Assembly (NCBI GenBank): GCA_023426435.1
Contig: JAFAAS010000175.1
Coordinates: 1-28,345 of the forward strand
Source: Verrucomicrobiota bacterium
GTDB lineage: Bacteria; Verrucomicrobiota; Verrucomicrobiia; Opitutales; Opitutaceae
Direction of reading: 5' to 3'
Length of the DNA: 28,345 nucleotides
Positions 13,083-22,481 of this stretch are shown piece by piece (positions within the stretch are counted from its first letter, which is position 1; each line of letters opens with the position of its first letter). Below the pieces are notes generated by a model that was not told the origin of the DNA, did no database searches, and saw only the letters and a list, made by a program, of their open reading frames with translations. A program made the translations under genes and the position numbers.

Positions 13083-16000
13083 TCACGCCACCGGCCGCGC
13101 CAGGACTTCTTCCGGCTCCTCGGCGTCCACCGCCTGCCGCGCTTCCACCTCGTCGCTCCTCAGTTCGCGACTCACATAGCTGTAAATCGCCGGCACCACA
13201 TAAAGCGTGAGCAGCGTCCCGCCCAGCATCCCGCCGATCACCGCGACGCCCATCGGCACCCGGCTCTGCGCTCCAGCGCCCAACGCCAGCGCGATCGGCA
13301 GGATGCCCAGGATCGTCGAAAAGCTCGTCATCAAAATCGGCCGGAATCGCGCCGCCGCCGCTTCCTCCACCGCCTCGCGCACCGAGAGGCCCGCCATCTT
13401 TCGCTGATTGGCGAATTCGACGATCAAAATGCCGTTCTTCGTCACCAGCCCGATCAACATCACCAGCCCAATCTGGCTGAAGATGTTCAACGTGCTTCCC
13501 GTCAACCACAGCGCCAGCAACGAACCGAGCAGCGCCAGCGGCACCGTGAACATGATGATCAAGGGATCGCGGAAGCTTTCGAACTGCGCCGCCAGCACCA
13601 GATAAATCAACACCAGCGCGAACACGAAAAAGAACAGCAGGCTCGACGAACTGTCCTCGAAATCACGCGACTGCCCCGCCAGCTCCGTCGTGAACCGCTC
13701 GTCCAACATCTCGTCCGCGATCGCTCGCATCCTCGCGATGCCTTCGCCGATCGTCTTCCCGGGCGCCAGCTCCGCCGAAACCGTCGCCGCCGCGTAACGA
13801 TTAAACCGATACAACGCCGGCGGCGTCGTCGACTCGCTCACCGTGATCAGGTTGTCCAGGGGCACCATCTCGCCGCTGCCGCCTCGCACGTAAATCTGCC
13901 GCAGGTCCGCCGGCTGCGTCCGGTCCGCCCGCTGCAACTGCCCGATCACCTGATACTGCTCGTCGTCCAGAATGAAGTATCCATAGCGCTGCTCGCTCAA
14001 CGCGAGTTGCAGCGTCTCCGCGACGTCCCGCACCGACACGCCCAGCGCCCGCGCCCGCTCCCGATCGATCGCGATCCGCAACTCCGGTTTCGTGAAGCGC
14101 AGATTCGTATCCACAAACGTGAACATCGGATCGTCGCTCGCCCGCTCCAGAAACGCCGGCAACACCTGCTCCAGATCCTCCAGCTTCGGCGCCTGAATCA
14201 CGAACTGCACCGGCGCGCCCGCGCGACGATCGCCGATCGTCGGCTCCTGCTGGATCGCCACCCTCGCCCCAGGAAGATTGCGCAATTCCGCGCGCAACAT
14301 GTCCGCTATCTCCTGCTGGCTCCGCTGCCGCTCGTGCGGCTGCTTCAGCGTGATCCGCAGGAAGCCCGAGTTCACCGACGCCGACCCGCCAAATCCCGGC
14401 GAGGTCATCGCCGTCATCTCCGCGATCTCCGGCACTTTCTCGATCACCAGCGCTTCCAGCTGGGTCATGTAATCGAACATCGTCTCGTAGGACGTGCCTT
14501 CCGCCGCCGTCGCATTCACCCGCAGCGTGCTGCGATCTTCCAACGGCGCGAGCTCCGTCGGAATCGTCCGAAACAGCCACCACGACGCCCCGCCGCACAA
14601 CGCCACCACCACGAGCGCCAGCCAGCGCATCCGCAAAAACATGACCAGCGTCTTCCGATAACTTTCCGTCAGCGTCCGATACAGGGGCTCCGTCTTCCGA
14701 TAGAACCATCCTTCGTGCGACCCCGCCTTCAACATCCGCGTGCTCAACATCGGCGTCAGCGTCAGCGCCACGAAGGCCGAGATCACCACCGCCGCCGCCA
14801 TCACCACGCCAAACTCCATGAATAACTGCCCCGTCAACCCGCCGAGAAACAGCAGCGGCGTAAACACCGCGGCCAGCGCCGCCGTTGTCGCAATCACCGC
14901 GAAGAAAATTTCCTTCGTGCCCAGCAACCCCGCCTGCATCGGGCTCATCCCTTGCTCGATCTTCGCATAGATGTTTTCCAACACGACGATCGCATCGTCC
15001 ACGACGAGCCCGATCGCCAGCACGAGCGCGAGCAGCGTCAGCACGTTCACCGAAAAGCCCGCCACATACATCACGAAGAACGATCCGATCAGCGAAATCG
15101 GAATCACCACGATCGGGATGAAGGTCGAGCGCCACTCCCGCAAAAACAGGAAGATGATCGCCACCACCAAGGCCATCGCCAGGAAGATCGTCTCGACCAC
15201 TTCATGGATCGACGCCCGGATGAAATTCGTCACGTCGAACCCGTAGCTCACGATCACGTCCGCCGGCAGCTCCGGTTTGATCTGCTCCACGCGTCGGCGA
15301 AACTCGTCCGAAATCGCCACGTAGTTCGCGCCCGGCTGCGGCCGCAGCACCACGCCGACCAGCGGCACGCCGTCGCGCCGCAAAATCGTCCGCTCGTTCA
15401 ACGCCGTCAGCTCCGCCCGCCCGACATCGCGCAAACGCACCAGCGAGTCGCCCGATTCCTTGATGATCAGCGCATCGAACTCCTCCGGCGTCGAAAGCCG
15501 GCTCAAGGTCCGCACCGTCAACTCCACCAGATGCCCCTCGATCCGCCCCGAGGGCAGTTCGACGTTCGCCCGCTGCAGCGCATTCCGCACATCCAGCGGC
15601 GTCAGCCCGTAAGCCGCCAGCCGCACCGGATCCAGCTGAAGCCGCATCGCATATTCCTTCTCGCCCCAGATATCCACTTCGCTCACGCCGGGAATCGTCT
15701 GCAGCCGCGCGCGGAAAATATTGTCCGCAATCGCCGACAGCTCCAGCAGCGACCGCAAACTCGATCTCACGCCAATAAACGTGATCGGCTGGCTGTCCGC
15801 ATCCGCCTTCGACACCCGCGGCGGATCCGCGTCCGGCGGCAACTGCCCGATCGCCCCCGAAACCTTGTCCCGCACGTCGTTCGCCGCCGTTTCCAGATCG
15901 ACGCCCGGCAGAAACTCCACCGTCACGATGCTCACGCCGTCGCGACTGATTGAAGTGATATTTCGGATACCCGCCACCGCGTTCACTTCCTCTTCGATCG

Positions 16001-16196
16001 GCGTCGTGATCTGCGTCTCGATCACCCGCGCGTTCGCTCCGGGATAGGACGTCCGCACCGACACGATCGCCGGATCCACCGCCGGAAACTCGCGCACGCC
16101 GAGGAACGTGAAGCCCACCACCCCGAAAATCACCAGCACCAGCGACATCACCGTCGCAAGCACCGGCCGGCGAATGCTGATTGAAGAAAGACTCAT
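13083..16196 (-). CDS. RND-family efflux transporter, inner-membrane permease (AcrB/MdtB type)
   Basis: The 1037-aa length is typical. It is a proton-driven exporter of drugs or other amphiphiles that works as a trimer with a periplasmic adaptor and a TolC-like channel. The N-terminal helix starts SIRRPVLATVMSLVLVIFG. TM4 holds D400-D401 (GLVVDDAIVVLENI), matching the essential aspartate pair of AcrB, and TM10 holds K920 (GLVTKNGILIVEFANQ), the matching lysine. The two halves show the usual large periplasmic loops (about 40-335 and 545-850). It overlaps the adaptor gene by 4 nt (ATGA), so translation is coupled. No outer-membrane channel or TetR-type repressor gene is adjacent. The substrate cannot be told from sequence; HAE1-type drug efflux is most likely. 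Confidence 0.95.
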   Translation of the reverse strand: MSLSSISIRRPVLATVMSLVLVIFGVVGFTFLGVREFPAVDPAIVSVRTSYPGANARVIETQITTPIEEEVNAVAGIRNITSISRDGVSIVTVEFLPGVDLETAANDVRDKVSGAIGQLPPDADPPRVSKADADSQPITFIGVRSSLRSLLELSAIADNIFRARLQTIPGVSEVDIWGEKEYAMRLQLDPVRLAAYGLTPLDVRNALQRANVELPSGRIEGHLVELTVRTLSRLSTPEEFDALIIKESGDSLVRLRDVGRAELTALNERTILRRDGVPLVGVVLRPQPGANYVAISDEFRRRVEQIKPELPADVIVSYGFDVTNFIRASIHEVVETIFLAMALVVAIIFLFLREWRSTFIPIVVIPISLIGSFFVMYVAGFSVNVLTLLALVLAIGLVVDDAIVVLENIYAKIEQGMSPMQAGLLGTKEIFFAVIATTAALAAVFTPLLFLGGLTGQLFMEFGVVMAAAVVISAFVALTLTPMLSTRMLKAGSHEGWFYRKTEPLYRTLTESYRKTLVMFLRMRWLALVVVALCGGASWWLFRTIPTELAPLEDRSTLRVNATAAEGTSYETMFDYMTQLEALVIEKVPEIAEMTAMTSPGFGGSASVNSGFLRITLKQPHERQRSQQEIADMLRAELRNLPGARVAIQQEPTIGDRRAGAPVQFVIQAPKLEDLEQVLPAFLERASDDPMFTFVDTNLRFTKPELRIAIDRERARALGVSVRDVAETLQLALSEQRYGYFILDDEQYQVIGQLQRADRTQPADLRQIYVRGGSGEMVPLDNLITVSESTTPPALYRFNRYAAATVSAELAPGKTIGEGIARMRAIADEMLDERFTTELAGQSRDFEDSSSSLLFFFVFALVLIYLVLAAQFESFRDPLIIMFTVPLALLGSLLALWLTGSTLNIFSQIGLVMLIGLVTKNGILIVEFANQRKMAGLSVREAVEEAAAARFRPILMTSFSTILGILPIALALGAGAQSRVPMGVAVIGGMLGGTLLTLYVVPAIYSYVSRELRSDEVEARQAVDAEEPEEVLARPVA

Positions 16197-17329
16197 CGAT
16201 TCGCCGTGAGCTCGCCGCTTCCCGCATCCACCGTTCCCGGCCGATCCACCGGCCGCACCGGCATCCCCGGCCGCAACTGCAACTGCCCCGAGGTGATCAC
16301 CGTCGCGTTCGGCTCCAGGCCCGACACGATCTGCACTTCACGCGCCAGCCGCAATCCGGTCTGCACCTTCCGCGGCTGCGCCCGGCCATCCTCGATGATA
16401 TACACCTGCTGCTCGTTCAGCCCGGGAATGATCGCGTCCGCCGGCACCATCAAGGCATTCGGAATCTCCCGCAACGGCAGCTCCACCGTCGCAAATCCTC
16501 CCGGCAGCGCCCGCCCTCCCGGATTCTCCGCGCGCGCCCGCAACCGCAGCGTCCGCGTCGACGCATCGATGCGCGGCTCCGTCGCATACAGCTTTCCGCG
16601 AAAGGGCTGATCCAGCCCCGTCAATCGAATCGTCACCTCCGCCTCCGGCTGCACCCGGCCGAGATGCCGCTCCGCGATCGAAAACTCCACTTTGATTGTA
16701 TCCAGTTTTTGGAGCGTCGCGATCCGGGTGTTCGGCGTGATGTTCGCCCCGACACTTACGTAACGCAGCCCCGCCACCCCGTCGAAGGGCGCCAATATTC
16801 TCGTCTTCGCCAGTTGCGCCCGGGCCAGTTCCACCTCCGCCCGCAACACGCTCACTTCGCTCTCCGCCGCATCGAGATCCGCCTGCGAGGTCCCGCCCGC
16901 CGTCACCAACTGCCGTTGGCGCTCCGCTTGCGCCTTCGCCAGCTCCAAACGGCTCTCCGCGCGCGCCAGCTGCGCCGACAACTCCGCGTCATCCAGCTGC
17001 ACCAGCAGATCGCCTTTCTTCACCGGCGCACCTTCCTCGAAACCGAGTTTCACCACCTTGCCCGCGATCTCGCTCACCAGATCGACCGACTCGTCCGCCG
17101 TCACCGAACCCGTCGCCGTCACCCGCTCATGCAACAAACGGGGCTCTACTTTCGCCGTATAAACCGGCATCGCGTTCCCCGCTCCGGCCGCTCCACCCGC
17201 CACGCGCGCCTCCGATTTCGGCGCAGCCTCATCGCTCCGCATTCGCACCACTCCCACCATCGCGGCCACGGCCAGCAACAGCAGACCGAAGTAGATCGCC
17301 TTTCGTGCTCTCGTCATTGAACGGCGCAT
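16193..17329 (-). CDS. RND efflux periplasmic adaptor (membrane fusion protein)
   Basis: This is the partner of the RND permease and bridges it to an outer-membrane channel. An N-terminal membrane anchor (about 10-29, YFGLLLLAVAAMVGVVRM) is followed by a lipoyl/biotinyl-like half (VTATGSVTADESVDLVSEIA and LGFEEGAPVKKGDLLVQLDD), an alpha-helical hairpin (about 112-170, rich in Ala/Glu/Gln/Leu), the second lipoyl half (TRILAPFDGVAGLRYVSVG), a beta-barrel, and a membrane-proximal domain (ALMVPADAIIPGLNEQQVYI). The 378-aa length is normal. Either ATG at 17329 or at 17317 could be the start, and neither has a strong ribosome site. It is first in the two-gene operon. Confidence 0.93.
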   Translation of the reverse strand: MRRSMTRARKAIYFGLLLLAVAAMVGVVRMRSDEAAPKSEARVAGGAAGAGNAMPVYTAKVEPRLLHERVTATGSVTADESVDLVSEIAGKVVKLGFEEGAPVKKGDLLVQLDDAELSAQLARAESRLELAKAQAERQRQLVTAGGTSQADLDAAESEVSVLRAEVELARAQLAKTRILAPFDGVAGLRYVSVGANITPNTRIATLQKLDTIKVEFSIAERHLGRVQPEAEVTIRLTGLDQPFRGKLYATEPRIDASTRTLRLRARAENPGGRALPGGFATVELPLREIPNALMVPADAIIPGLNEQQVYIIEDGRAQPRKVQTGLRLAREVQIVSGLEPNATVITSGQLQLRPGMPVRPVDRPGTVDAGSGELTANR

Positions 17330-17371
17330 CCTGCGCGCACCGTTCGTTTGGGCAAACCTGCAACGCGGAGA

Positions 17372-17809
17372 TTATGCAGAAAAATTCCGGCGGAGCGCGC
17401 CACCTTTTACCCGCCTCGTCCGTCCGGCTTTCTCTGGCAAATCGCCGCCTGCTTTGCTCGGCCTCCCCCGGCGCTCGCGCACACGAAACATCGCCGCCCG
17501 CCCGACTTCCGTCACCAGCAATTCCTTTTGCTCGAGCGCCGTCGCGAGTTCTTCGCACCAGCTCCGCAATCGCCCTCGACGGTCCGTGCAAACAATCACC
17601 TGCCGCGCTTCCTCCTCGATAAAGCGCCGCGCCTCCGGGTCGAACCACGCTCCGTCCGCATTCAACACGGTGAAACCTTCCGGAAAATGTCGCGCCGTGA
17701 TCTCACGCAACTTCTCCTCGTCCTCCGCCAGAAACCGCGCGCCGCGACCGGGCGTCGATCGCGCCCCGAGCAACAATGAGTAACACATCAACATGACACG
17801 TTTCGACAC
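17372..17809 (-). CDS. DUF3574-like small protein
   Basis: The 145-aa product has a core of about 100 residues (CYSLLLGARSTPGR, EITARHFPEGFTVLNADGAW, EEARQVIVCTD) that resembles DUF3574, a small ferredoxin-like fold family of unknown function. The last 30 residues are basic and low in complexity. Starts at 17809 (GTG), 17794 (ATG) and 17788 (ATG) are all possible; GAGG sits very close to the GTG. No signal peptide or lipobox is seen, unlike many family members. It is divergent from the lipid kinase gene, with about 90-110 nt between them. Moderate certainty. Confidence 0.6.
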   Translation of the reverse strand: MSKRVMLMCYSLLLGARSTPGRGARFLAEDEEKLREITARHFPEGFTVLNADGAWFDPEARRFIEEEARQVIVCTDRRGRLRSWCEELATALEQKELLVTEVGRAAMFRVRERRGRPSKAGGDLPEKAGRTRRVKGGALRRNFSA

Positions 17810-17896
17810 CGCCTCGCGCGACAGGTCCCGCTCCCGCCGAAAACGCCCTAGAACCGCCCGGCGGCGTCGCGGTCAGTGCCGCACCGATCATCGTTC

Positions 17897-18808
17897 ATGA
17901 AAGCGATTCTGGTCCTCAACACCCGAGCCGGCGCCGCCGCCCACGACAACGACGCGCCGTCACCCGAAAACTTGCGCCATGCTTTCGCGCAGTTCGGCGT
18001 CAGCCTCGCCGTGTTCGAAGTCAACGGCACCGGACTCGACGACGCCGTCCGCAACGCCATCGCCCGCCGCCCCGACGCCATCTTCGCCGCCGGCGGCGAC
18101 GGCACCATCAGCGCCGCCGCCCGCCAACTCGCCGGCAGCGATCTCCCGCTCGGCCCGCTTCCTCTCGGCACGCTCAACCACTTCGTTCGCGATCTCGGTC
18201 TGCCCGCCGCCTGGCGCGAAGCCGCCCGCATCGTCGCCACCGCTCGCGCCCGCCCGATCGATCTCGCCGAGGTCAACGGACATATTTTTATCAACAACTG
18301 CTCGCTGGGTTCCTACGGCGAAGCGATTCGGCGACGCGACACGCTTCGCCGCGAACGCGGCCACGGCAAATGGCGCGCCATGGCCGTCGCCTCATGGCAC
18401 GTGTTTCGCCGTCTGCGCCGTTTTCCTTTCCGCATCGAAACTCCCGAGGGCGTTTCAACCATCCGCTCGCCTTTCGTCGTCGTCGCCAACAATCGCTACT
18501 CCGGCCAGCTGTTCGACTCCTCGCTGCGCCCCCAGCTCGACGGCGGACATCTCTCCCTCTACGCCGCGCGGGTGCAGACGCGCTGGTCCGTTCTCCGGCT
18601 TCTCGCGCAGGGCCTCACGCGCAAGCTCGACGAAGCCGAGGATCTCGATGTCCGCGAAACCAGCCGCGCCACCATCACCGCCGGACATCACACGCTCCCG
18701 ATCGCGTGCGATGGCGAGCTCGTCACACTGACACCGCCGCTGCATTTTCGCATCCTCCCCGGCGCCCTTCGCGTGCTCGCGCCACCCGCCGCCGCAGCCG
18801 CCGCATGA
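17897..18808 (+). CDS. Diacylglycerol kinase-family lipid kinase
   Basis: Members of this family (DgkB, YegS, sphingosine kinase-like) phosphorylate diacylglycerol or related lipids with ATP at the cytoplasmic face of the membrane. The N-terminal block MKAILVLNTRAG replaces the usual NP-x-AG. The nucleotide loop GGDGT is at 66-70, followed by LPLGTLNHFVRDLGLP (family GT-x-N-x-FAR), INNCSLGSYGEAIRRRD, and a C-terminal beta domain ending IACDGELVTL, all in family order. The 303-aa length is typical. I chose the ATG at 17897, since upstream in-frame codons add only a non-conserved stretch. Its stop overlaps the start of the metallophosphoesterase by 4 nt, so the two are translationally coupled. 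Confidence 0.9.
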   Translation: MKAILVLNTRAGAAAHDNDAPSPENLRHAFAQFGVSLAVFEVNGTGLDDAVRNAIARRPDAIFAAGGDGTISAAARQLAGSDLPLGPLPLGTLNHFVRDLGLPAAWREAARIVATARARPIDLAEVNGHIFINNCSLGSYGEAIRRRDTLRRERGHGKWRAMAVASWHVFRRLRRFPFRIETPEGVSTIRSPFVVVANNRYSGQLFDSSLRPQLDGGHLSLYAARVQTRWSVLRLLAQGLTRKLDEAEDLDVRETSRATITAGHHTLPIACDGELVTLTPPLHFRILPGALRVLAPPAAAAAA

Positions 18809-19623
18809 GAACGATCGCTCATCTTTCCGATCTTCATTTCGGCACCGAAATTCCTCCCGTCGTCGACGCTCTCGTCGCCGAGCTCCACGAAAACCAACCG
18901 TCCCTCGTGGTCGTCAGCGGCGATCTCACCCAGCGCGCCCGCCGCGCCCAGTTCTCCGCGGCCCGCGACTTCCTCTCTCGACTCCCCCACCCGCAACTCG
19001 TCGTGCCGGGCAACCACGACATCCCGCTCTACGATGTTCTCCGCCGCTTCCTCGCGCCTTTGCGCCGCTACCGGCATTTCATCGCCGAAGATGTGAACCC
19101 GAGTTTCTCCGACGACGCCATTCACGTCCTGGGCCTCAACACCGCGCGTTCATTCACCTGGAAAAACGGTCGCATCTCCCGCGCCCAAATCGAATGCCTC
19201 GATCGAGAGCTCTCCGCCGTCCGCCACCGTCTCAAAATCGTCGTCACCCACCATCCGTTCATCCCTCCGCCCAACGACGCCGGCATCCAACTCGTCGGTC
19301 GCGCCGCTCTCGCCATCCCGCTCCTCGATCGCCACGGCGCGGATCTGCTCCTCGCCGGTCATCTGCACCGCGGTTACGCCGGTGACATCCGTCCGCATTA
19401 TCCGTCTTCCCAACGTTCCTTCATCTCCGTCCAAGCCGGCACCGCCATCTCCGGACGCACCCGCCACGAACCCAACGCCTACAACTGGATCGATCTCACT
19501 TCCGATCGCATCCGCATCGTCGTTCGCGCGTGGAACGGCACGCGTTTCGCCGCCGTTCGCGAAACCATCTACGAACGCCACGACACCAGCTGGTCTCCCC
19601 TCGCCGACGGCGCCCCTCCGTAG
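18805..19623 (+). CDS. Calcineurin-like metallophosphoesterase
   Basis: A dinuclear-metal phosphodiesterase or phosphatase of the CpdA/Icc-like group. The motif set is complete: D9-x-H11 (HLSDLHFG), GDLTQR with D40, GNHD with N70-H71, THHPF, and GHLHRG. The 272-aa length fits CpdA-like enzymes that act on cyclic nucleotides or phospholipid-type diesters, but the substrate is not set by sequence. The ATG at 18805 overlaps the lipid kinase stop (ATGA). A longer open frame back to 18370 lies within the kinase gene and is rejected. Coupling to a lipid kinase suggests a role in lipid or lipid-phosphate metabolism; this is inference. Confidence 0.92.
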   Translation: MRTIAHLSDLHFGTEIPPVVDALVAELHENQPSLVVVSGDLTQRARRAQFSAARDFLSRLPHPQLVVPGNHDIPLYDVLRRFLAPLRRYRHFIAEDVNPSFSDDAIHVLGLNTARSFTWKNGRISRAQIECLDRELSAVRHRLKIVVTHHPFIPPPNDAGIQLVGRAALAIPLLDRHGADLLLAGHLHRGYAGDIRPHYPSSQRSFISVQAGTAISGRTRHEPNAYNWIDLTSDRIRIVVRAWNGTRFAAVRETIYERHDTSWSPLADGAPP

Positions 19624-19686
19624 CGCGTTCGCCGTCTCGCCTCCGGCCTTCGGGAACCGCCCCCCGCCACCCGCCCACCATAGACC

Positions 19687-21462
19687 GTGACTTTGTCCAT
19701 CGCCTTGCTGCTCGGCTTGGTTCTCGTCGCACTGGTCCTCTTCTCGTTCGAATGGGTGTCGGCCGACGTGGTCGCCTTGGGTCTGCTGCTCACGCTGATC
19801 CTCACCGGACTCCTTCCGGCGCGTGACGCATTCGCCGGCTTCGGCAGCGACACGGTCATCATGATCCTTGCACTCCTGATCATGACGACCGCGCTTGTTC
19901 GCACCGGCGTGGTCGAACTGGTCGCACGCGCCATTCTCCGCCACTCCGGCACACGTTACGACGTGCTGCTCGCCGTCATCATGATCGCCGTCTCGGCGCT
20001 CAGCGCTTTCATCAGCAACACCGCCGCCGCCGCGCTCTTTCTGCCCGTCGTGATCGGCATCGCCGCTCGCGCAAAGATCTCGCCTTCGCGGCTGCTCATG
20101 CCCGTCGCGTTCGCCTCGATTCTCACGAGTTCCGTCACCCTGATCAGCACGTCGACCAATCTCGTCATCAGCGGGCTCATGACGCGCGCCCAACTCGAGC
20201 CGCTCGGCATGTTCGAGCTCACCCCCGTCGGCATCCCCATCGCCGTCGTCGGCCTCGCCTACATGTTCTTCATCGGGCGCCGCCTCATCCCCGACCGCGC
20301 TCCGCCCGAAAGCCTGCTCGATCAATTCGAAGTCCGCTCCTACATCACCGAGGTCCTCGTTCTTCCCGATTCGCCTCTCGTCGGAAAAACCTTCGCCGAA
20401 ATCAATCTGGGCCGTGACTTCGATCTCCAGGTGGTTCGCGTCCTCCGCGAGCCCAATCTCAATCTCTGGCCGCGCGCCCGCATGGCCGTCCGCGAGGGCG
20501 ATGTCTTGCTCGTCCGCGGCGCGCGCAACGAGATCCTCAAGGTCAAAGACACCGCCGGCATCGAAATTCGCCCCGACGTCGAGCTCTCCGATCCCGATCT
20601 CCGCACCGAGGAGGCAACCTTGGTCGAAGCCCTCGTCGTCCCGCGCTCACGTCTCGCCGGTCGCACGCTTCGTTCCGTCGGTTTTAGCGAACGCTACCGA
20701 CTTCAGGTGCTCGCGCTCAACCGCCACGGCCGCAACATCCTCGAGAAACTCAGCCGCACCGTCCTTCACGTCGGCGACGTTCTTCTCTTGCAGGGACACA
20801 CCACCGCCATCGCTCGTCTCGCCGACGACGGCGCCGTCAGCGTCCTCAACTCGGTCGAGGAAAGCCGCGTCGATCGCCCGCGCGCGATTCGCGCCACGCT
20901 CATCTTCGTCGGCTCGCTCGCCCTCGCCGCCTTTGAAGTGGTCCCACTTCCCGTCGCCGTCCTGCTCGGCGCCTTCACGGTCTTTCTCACCAATTGCATC
21001 GCGCCGGCCGACGCCTATCGCGAGCTCGAATGGCGCGCCGTCATCCTCATCGCGTGCATGCTTGCCCTGGGCGAGGCCATGATCCGCACCGGCACCGCCG
21101 ACTATCTCGCGCAGCAGCTCGTCACCTTCACCCCCGATGTATCGCCTTCCTGGATTCTTGGCGGCTTCTTCATCCTCACGGTCGCGCTCACGCAACCCAT
21201 GTCCAACCAGGCCGCCGCCGCCGTCATCCTGCCGATCGCCGTCCAAACCGCCACCCAGCTCCAACTCGATCCGCGGCCGTTCGCCATCATGATCGCCGTC
21301 GCCGCGAGCTGCTCTTACCTCACCCCGCTCGAACCCGCGTGCCTCATGGTTTACGGCCCCGGCCGTTATCGCTTCATCGACTTCTTCCGCGTCGGCGCTC
21401 CGCTCACGATCATCCTGTTCATCATTTCGATGCTGCTCGTGCCGCGGATCTGGCCGCTCTGA
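19687..21462 (+). CDS. SLC13-family (DASS) permease with two RCK_C/TrkA-C domains
   Basis: A 591-aa integral membrane protein. The first membrane half (about 1-198) includes the SNT motif (ISNTAAAALFLPV, 109-121) and the STSTNLVISG segment. A soluble central part (about 212-385) has two RCK_C-type domains (EVLVLPDSPLVGKTFAEINL and EALVVPRSRLAGRTLRSVGF mark their starts). The second membrane half (about 400-591) has the matching SNQAAAAVILPIAV and TPLEPACLMVYGP motifs. Relatives carry sulfate, dicarboxylates or other anions with sodium or protons; the RCK_C pair suggests ligand control. The substrate is not visible. The start is GTG at 19687 with no clear ribosome site. It lies 63 nt after the metallophosphoesterase and 85 nt before the CBS protein. 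Confidence 0.92.
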   Translation: MTLSIALLLGLVLVALVLFSFEWVSADVVALGLLLTLILTGLLPARDAFAGFGSDTVIMILALLIMTTALVRTGVVELVARAILRHSGTRYDVLLAVIMIAVSALSAFISNTAAAALFLPVVIGIAARAKISPSRLLMPVAFASILTSSVTLISTSTNLVISGLMTRAQLEPLGMFELTPVGIPIAVVGLAYMFFIGRRLIPDRAPPESLLDQFEVRSYITEVLVLPDSPLVGKTFAEINLGRDFDLQVVRVLREPNLNLWPRARMAVREGDVLLVRGARNEILKVKDTAGIEIRPDVELSDPDLRTEEATLVEALVVPRSRLAGRTLRSVGFSERYRLQVLALNRHGRNILEKLSRTVLHVGDVLLLQGHTTAIARLADDGAVSVLNSVEESRVDRPRAIRATLIFVGSLALAAFEVVPLPVAVLLGAFTVFLTNCIAPADAYRELEWRAVILIACMLALGEAMIRTGTADYLAQQLVTFTPDVSPSWILGGFFILTVALTQPMSNQAAAAVILPIAVQTATQLQLDPRPFAIMIAVAASCSYLTPLEPACLMVYGPGRYRFIDFFRVGAPLTIILFIISMLLVPRIWPL

Positions 21463-21547
21463 CCGTTCGTCCCGGCGCCATCCTGCCCCGCGAACAGGAG
21501 TCCGCCCCATAGCGGCGTTTCTTCCGCAAACGTAGAGTCCGGCACCC

Positions 21548-21976
21548 ATGAAAATTCGCGAAATGATGACCAAGGGAACGCGCTTCGTCGCTCCCGACAC
21601 TCCCGTGATCGAAGCCGCCGGCTTGATGCGTGTGCACGATATCGGAGTCGTGCCCGTCCTCGAAGAGGCTCGCATCGTCGGCATGCTGACCGATCGCGAT
21701 ATCGTGCTTCAAGTGGTCGCCGATGGCCGCGATCCAAAATCCACACTGGTCCGCGAGGTCATGTCCACCGGCTCCATTTCCGTCTTCGACGATCAGGAAG
21801 TCGACGAAGCCGTCCGACTCATGCAGCGCTACCAGGTCCGCCGCTTGCCCGTTCTCGATCGCTCCTCCAAACTCGTTGGCATCGTCTCGCTGGGCGACAT
21901 TGCCGTCGACGTCCACGCCGGCCTCTCCGGCCGCGTCCTCAAAGAGGTCTCCGAGCCCGCGGCTCCGCTCCTCTGA
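21548..21976 (+). CDS. Twin CBS-domain protein
   Basis: Two CBS domains fill the 142 aa (about 7-63, IREMMTKGTRFVAPDTPVIE to MLTDRDIVLQ; and about 68-128, VREVMSTGSISVFDDQEVDE to IVSLGDIAVDV), with no other domain. CBS pairs bind adenosyl ligands such as AMP, ATP or SAM and regulate partners. Its place directly after a transporter suggests it may tune that transporter or related metabolism; that is inference. The gene starts with ATG at 21548 and is followed by a rho-independent terminator, so it probably ends the transcript. Confidence 0.93.
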   Translation: MKIREMMTKGTRFVAPDTPVIEAAGLMRVHDIGVVPVLEEARIVGMLTDRDIVLQVVADGRDPKSTLVREVMSTGSISVFDDQEVDEAVRLMQRYQVRRLPVLDRSSKLVGIVSLGDIAVDVHAGLSGRVLKEVSEPAAPLL

Positions 21977-21985
21977 CAAGATGTA

Positions 21986-22007
21986 GGCGGGGTCTCCCGA
22001 CCCCGCC
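21986..22007. other. REP-like GC-rich hairpin
   Basis: GGCGGGGTC (21986-21994) and GACCCCGCC (21999-22007) are perfect reverse complements around TCCC. It lies 9 nt past the CBS gene stop with no T-run. It resembles the hairpins at 5017 and 28266 (GC-rich arm, short pyrimidine-rich loop, just past a stop codon). Confidence 0.55.
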
Positions 22008-22027
22008 GCTCCCGCCCGTTGCGATCG

Positions 22028-22051
22028 CGCGGCCAACTCGGCCGCGTTTTT
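22028..22051 (+). terminator. Rho-independent terminator after the CBS gene
   Basis: CGCGGCC (22028-22034) pairs with GGCCGCG (22040-22046) around AACTC, followed by five T residues. It ends the + strand transcript before the convergent lipoprotein gene. Confidence 0.85.
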
Positions 22052-22066
22052 CTTCGCGCATCGCTC

Positions 22067-22399
22067 CTACTCCGCGACGTTCTCCTTTTCCGTATTTCCC
22101 CCTGCACTCCCCGCCGGCCTTCCCGCTGAATCGGTCCCCGCCGTCGACGATGCATTCGCCGCGTCGCTGTCCGTGCTCGCCCCCGCCACGCCCGGACCCG
22201 CCGCACCGCTGTTGGCATTCGTCGTGTTCGGCGCCGATCCGCTTCCGCTCGTATTGCCCGGTCGCGTCTGTGACTCGGTCGTTTGCGTGGTTGCACCTCC
22301 CGCGCCCACGCCGGGATCGCCGCCTTGTCGACAACCCGTGCCCAGCGCCAACGCCGCCGTCGCCGCCATCGTTAACATGATCGAAGTTTTCGTTTTCAT
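22067..22399 (-). CDS. Low-complexity putative lipoprotein of unknown function
   Basis: A 110-aa product with an N-terminal signal (MKTKTSIMLTMAATAALALG) and a cysteine at 23 (GTGC), probably a lipoprotein signal although the residue three before Cys is Gly rather than Leu. The mature part is almost wholly Gly, Ser, Ala, Thr and Asn, with no recognisable domain, so it is likely disordered. The ATG at 22399 is preceded closely by GGAG. Function unknown. It converges on the CBS gene across a terminator. Confidence 0.7.
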   Translation of the reverse strand: MKTKTSIMLTMAATAALALGTGCRQGGDPGVGAGGATTQTTESQTRPGNTSGSGSAPNTTNANSGAAGPGVAGASTDSDAANASSTAGTDSAGRPAGSAGGNTEKENVAE

Positions 22400-22481
22400 C
22401 TCCGCACACTAGCCGCTCCGAGATTCGTCAGCCATGGGGACACCTCCGGTTCACGCGCCCCGGCGTCTCCGGCATTTCCTT

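Noticed and set aside
19150..20325. Open frame of 391 codons on the minus strand over the metallophosphoesterase and transporter
   Set aside because: Asp/Glu/Gly-rich low-complexity translation opposite conserved genes; no domain or ribosome site.
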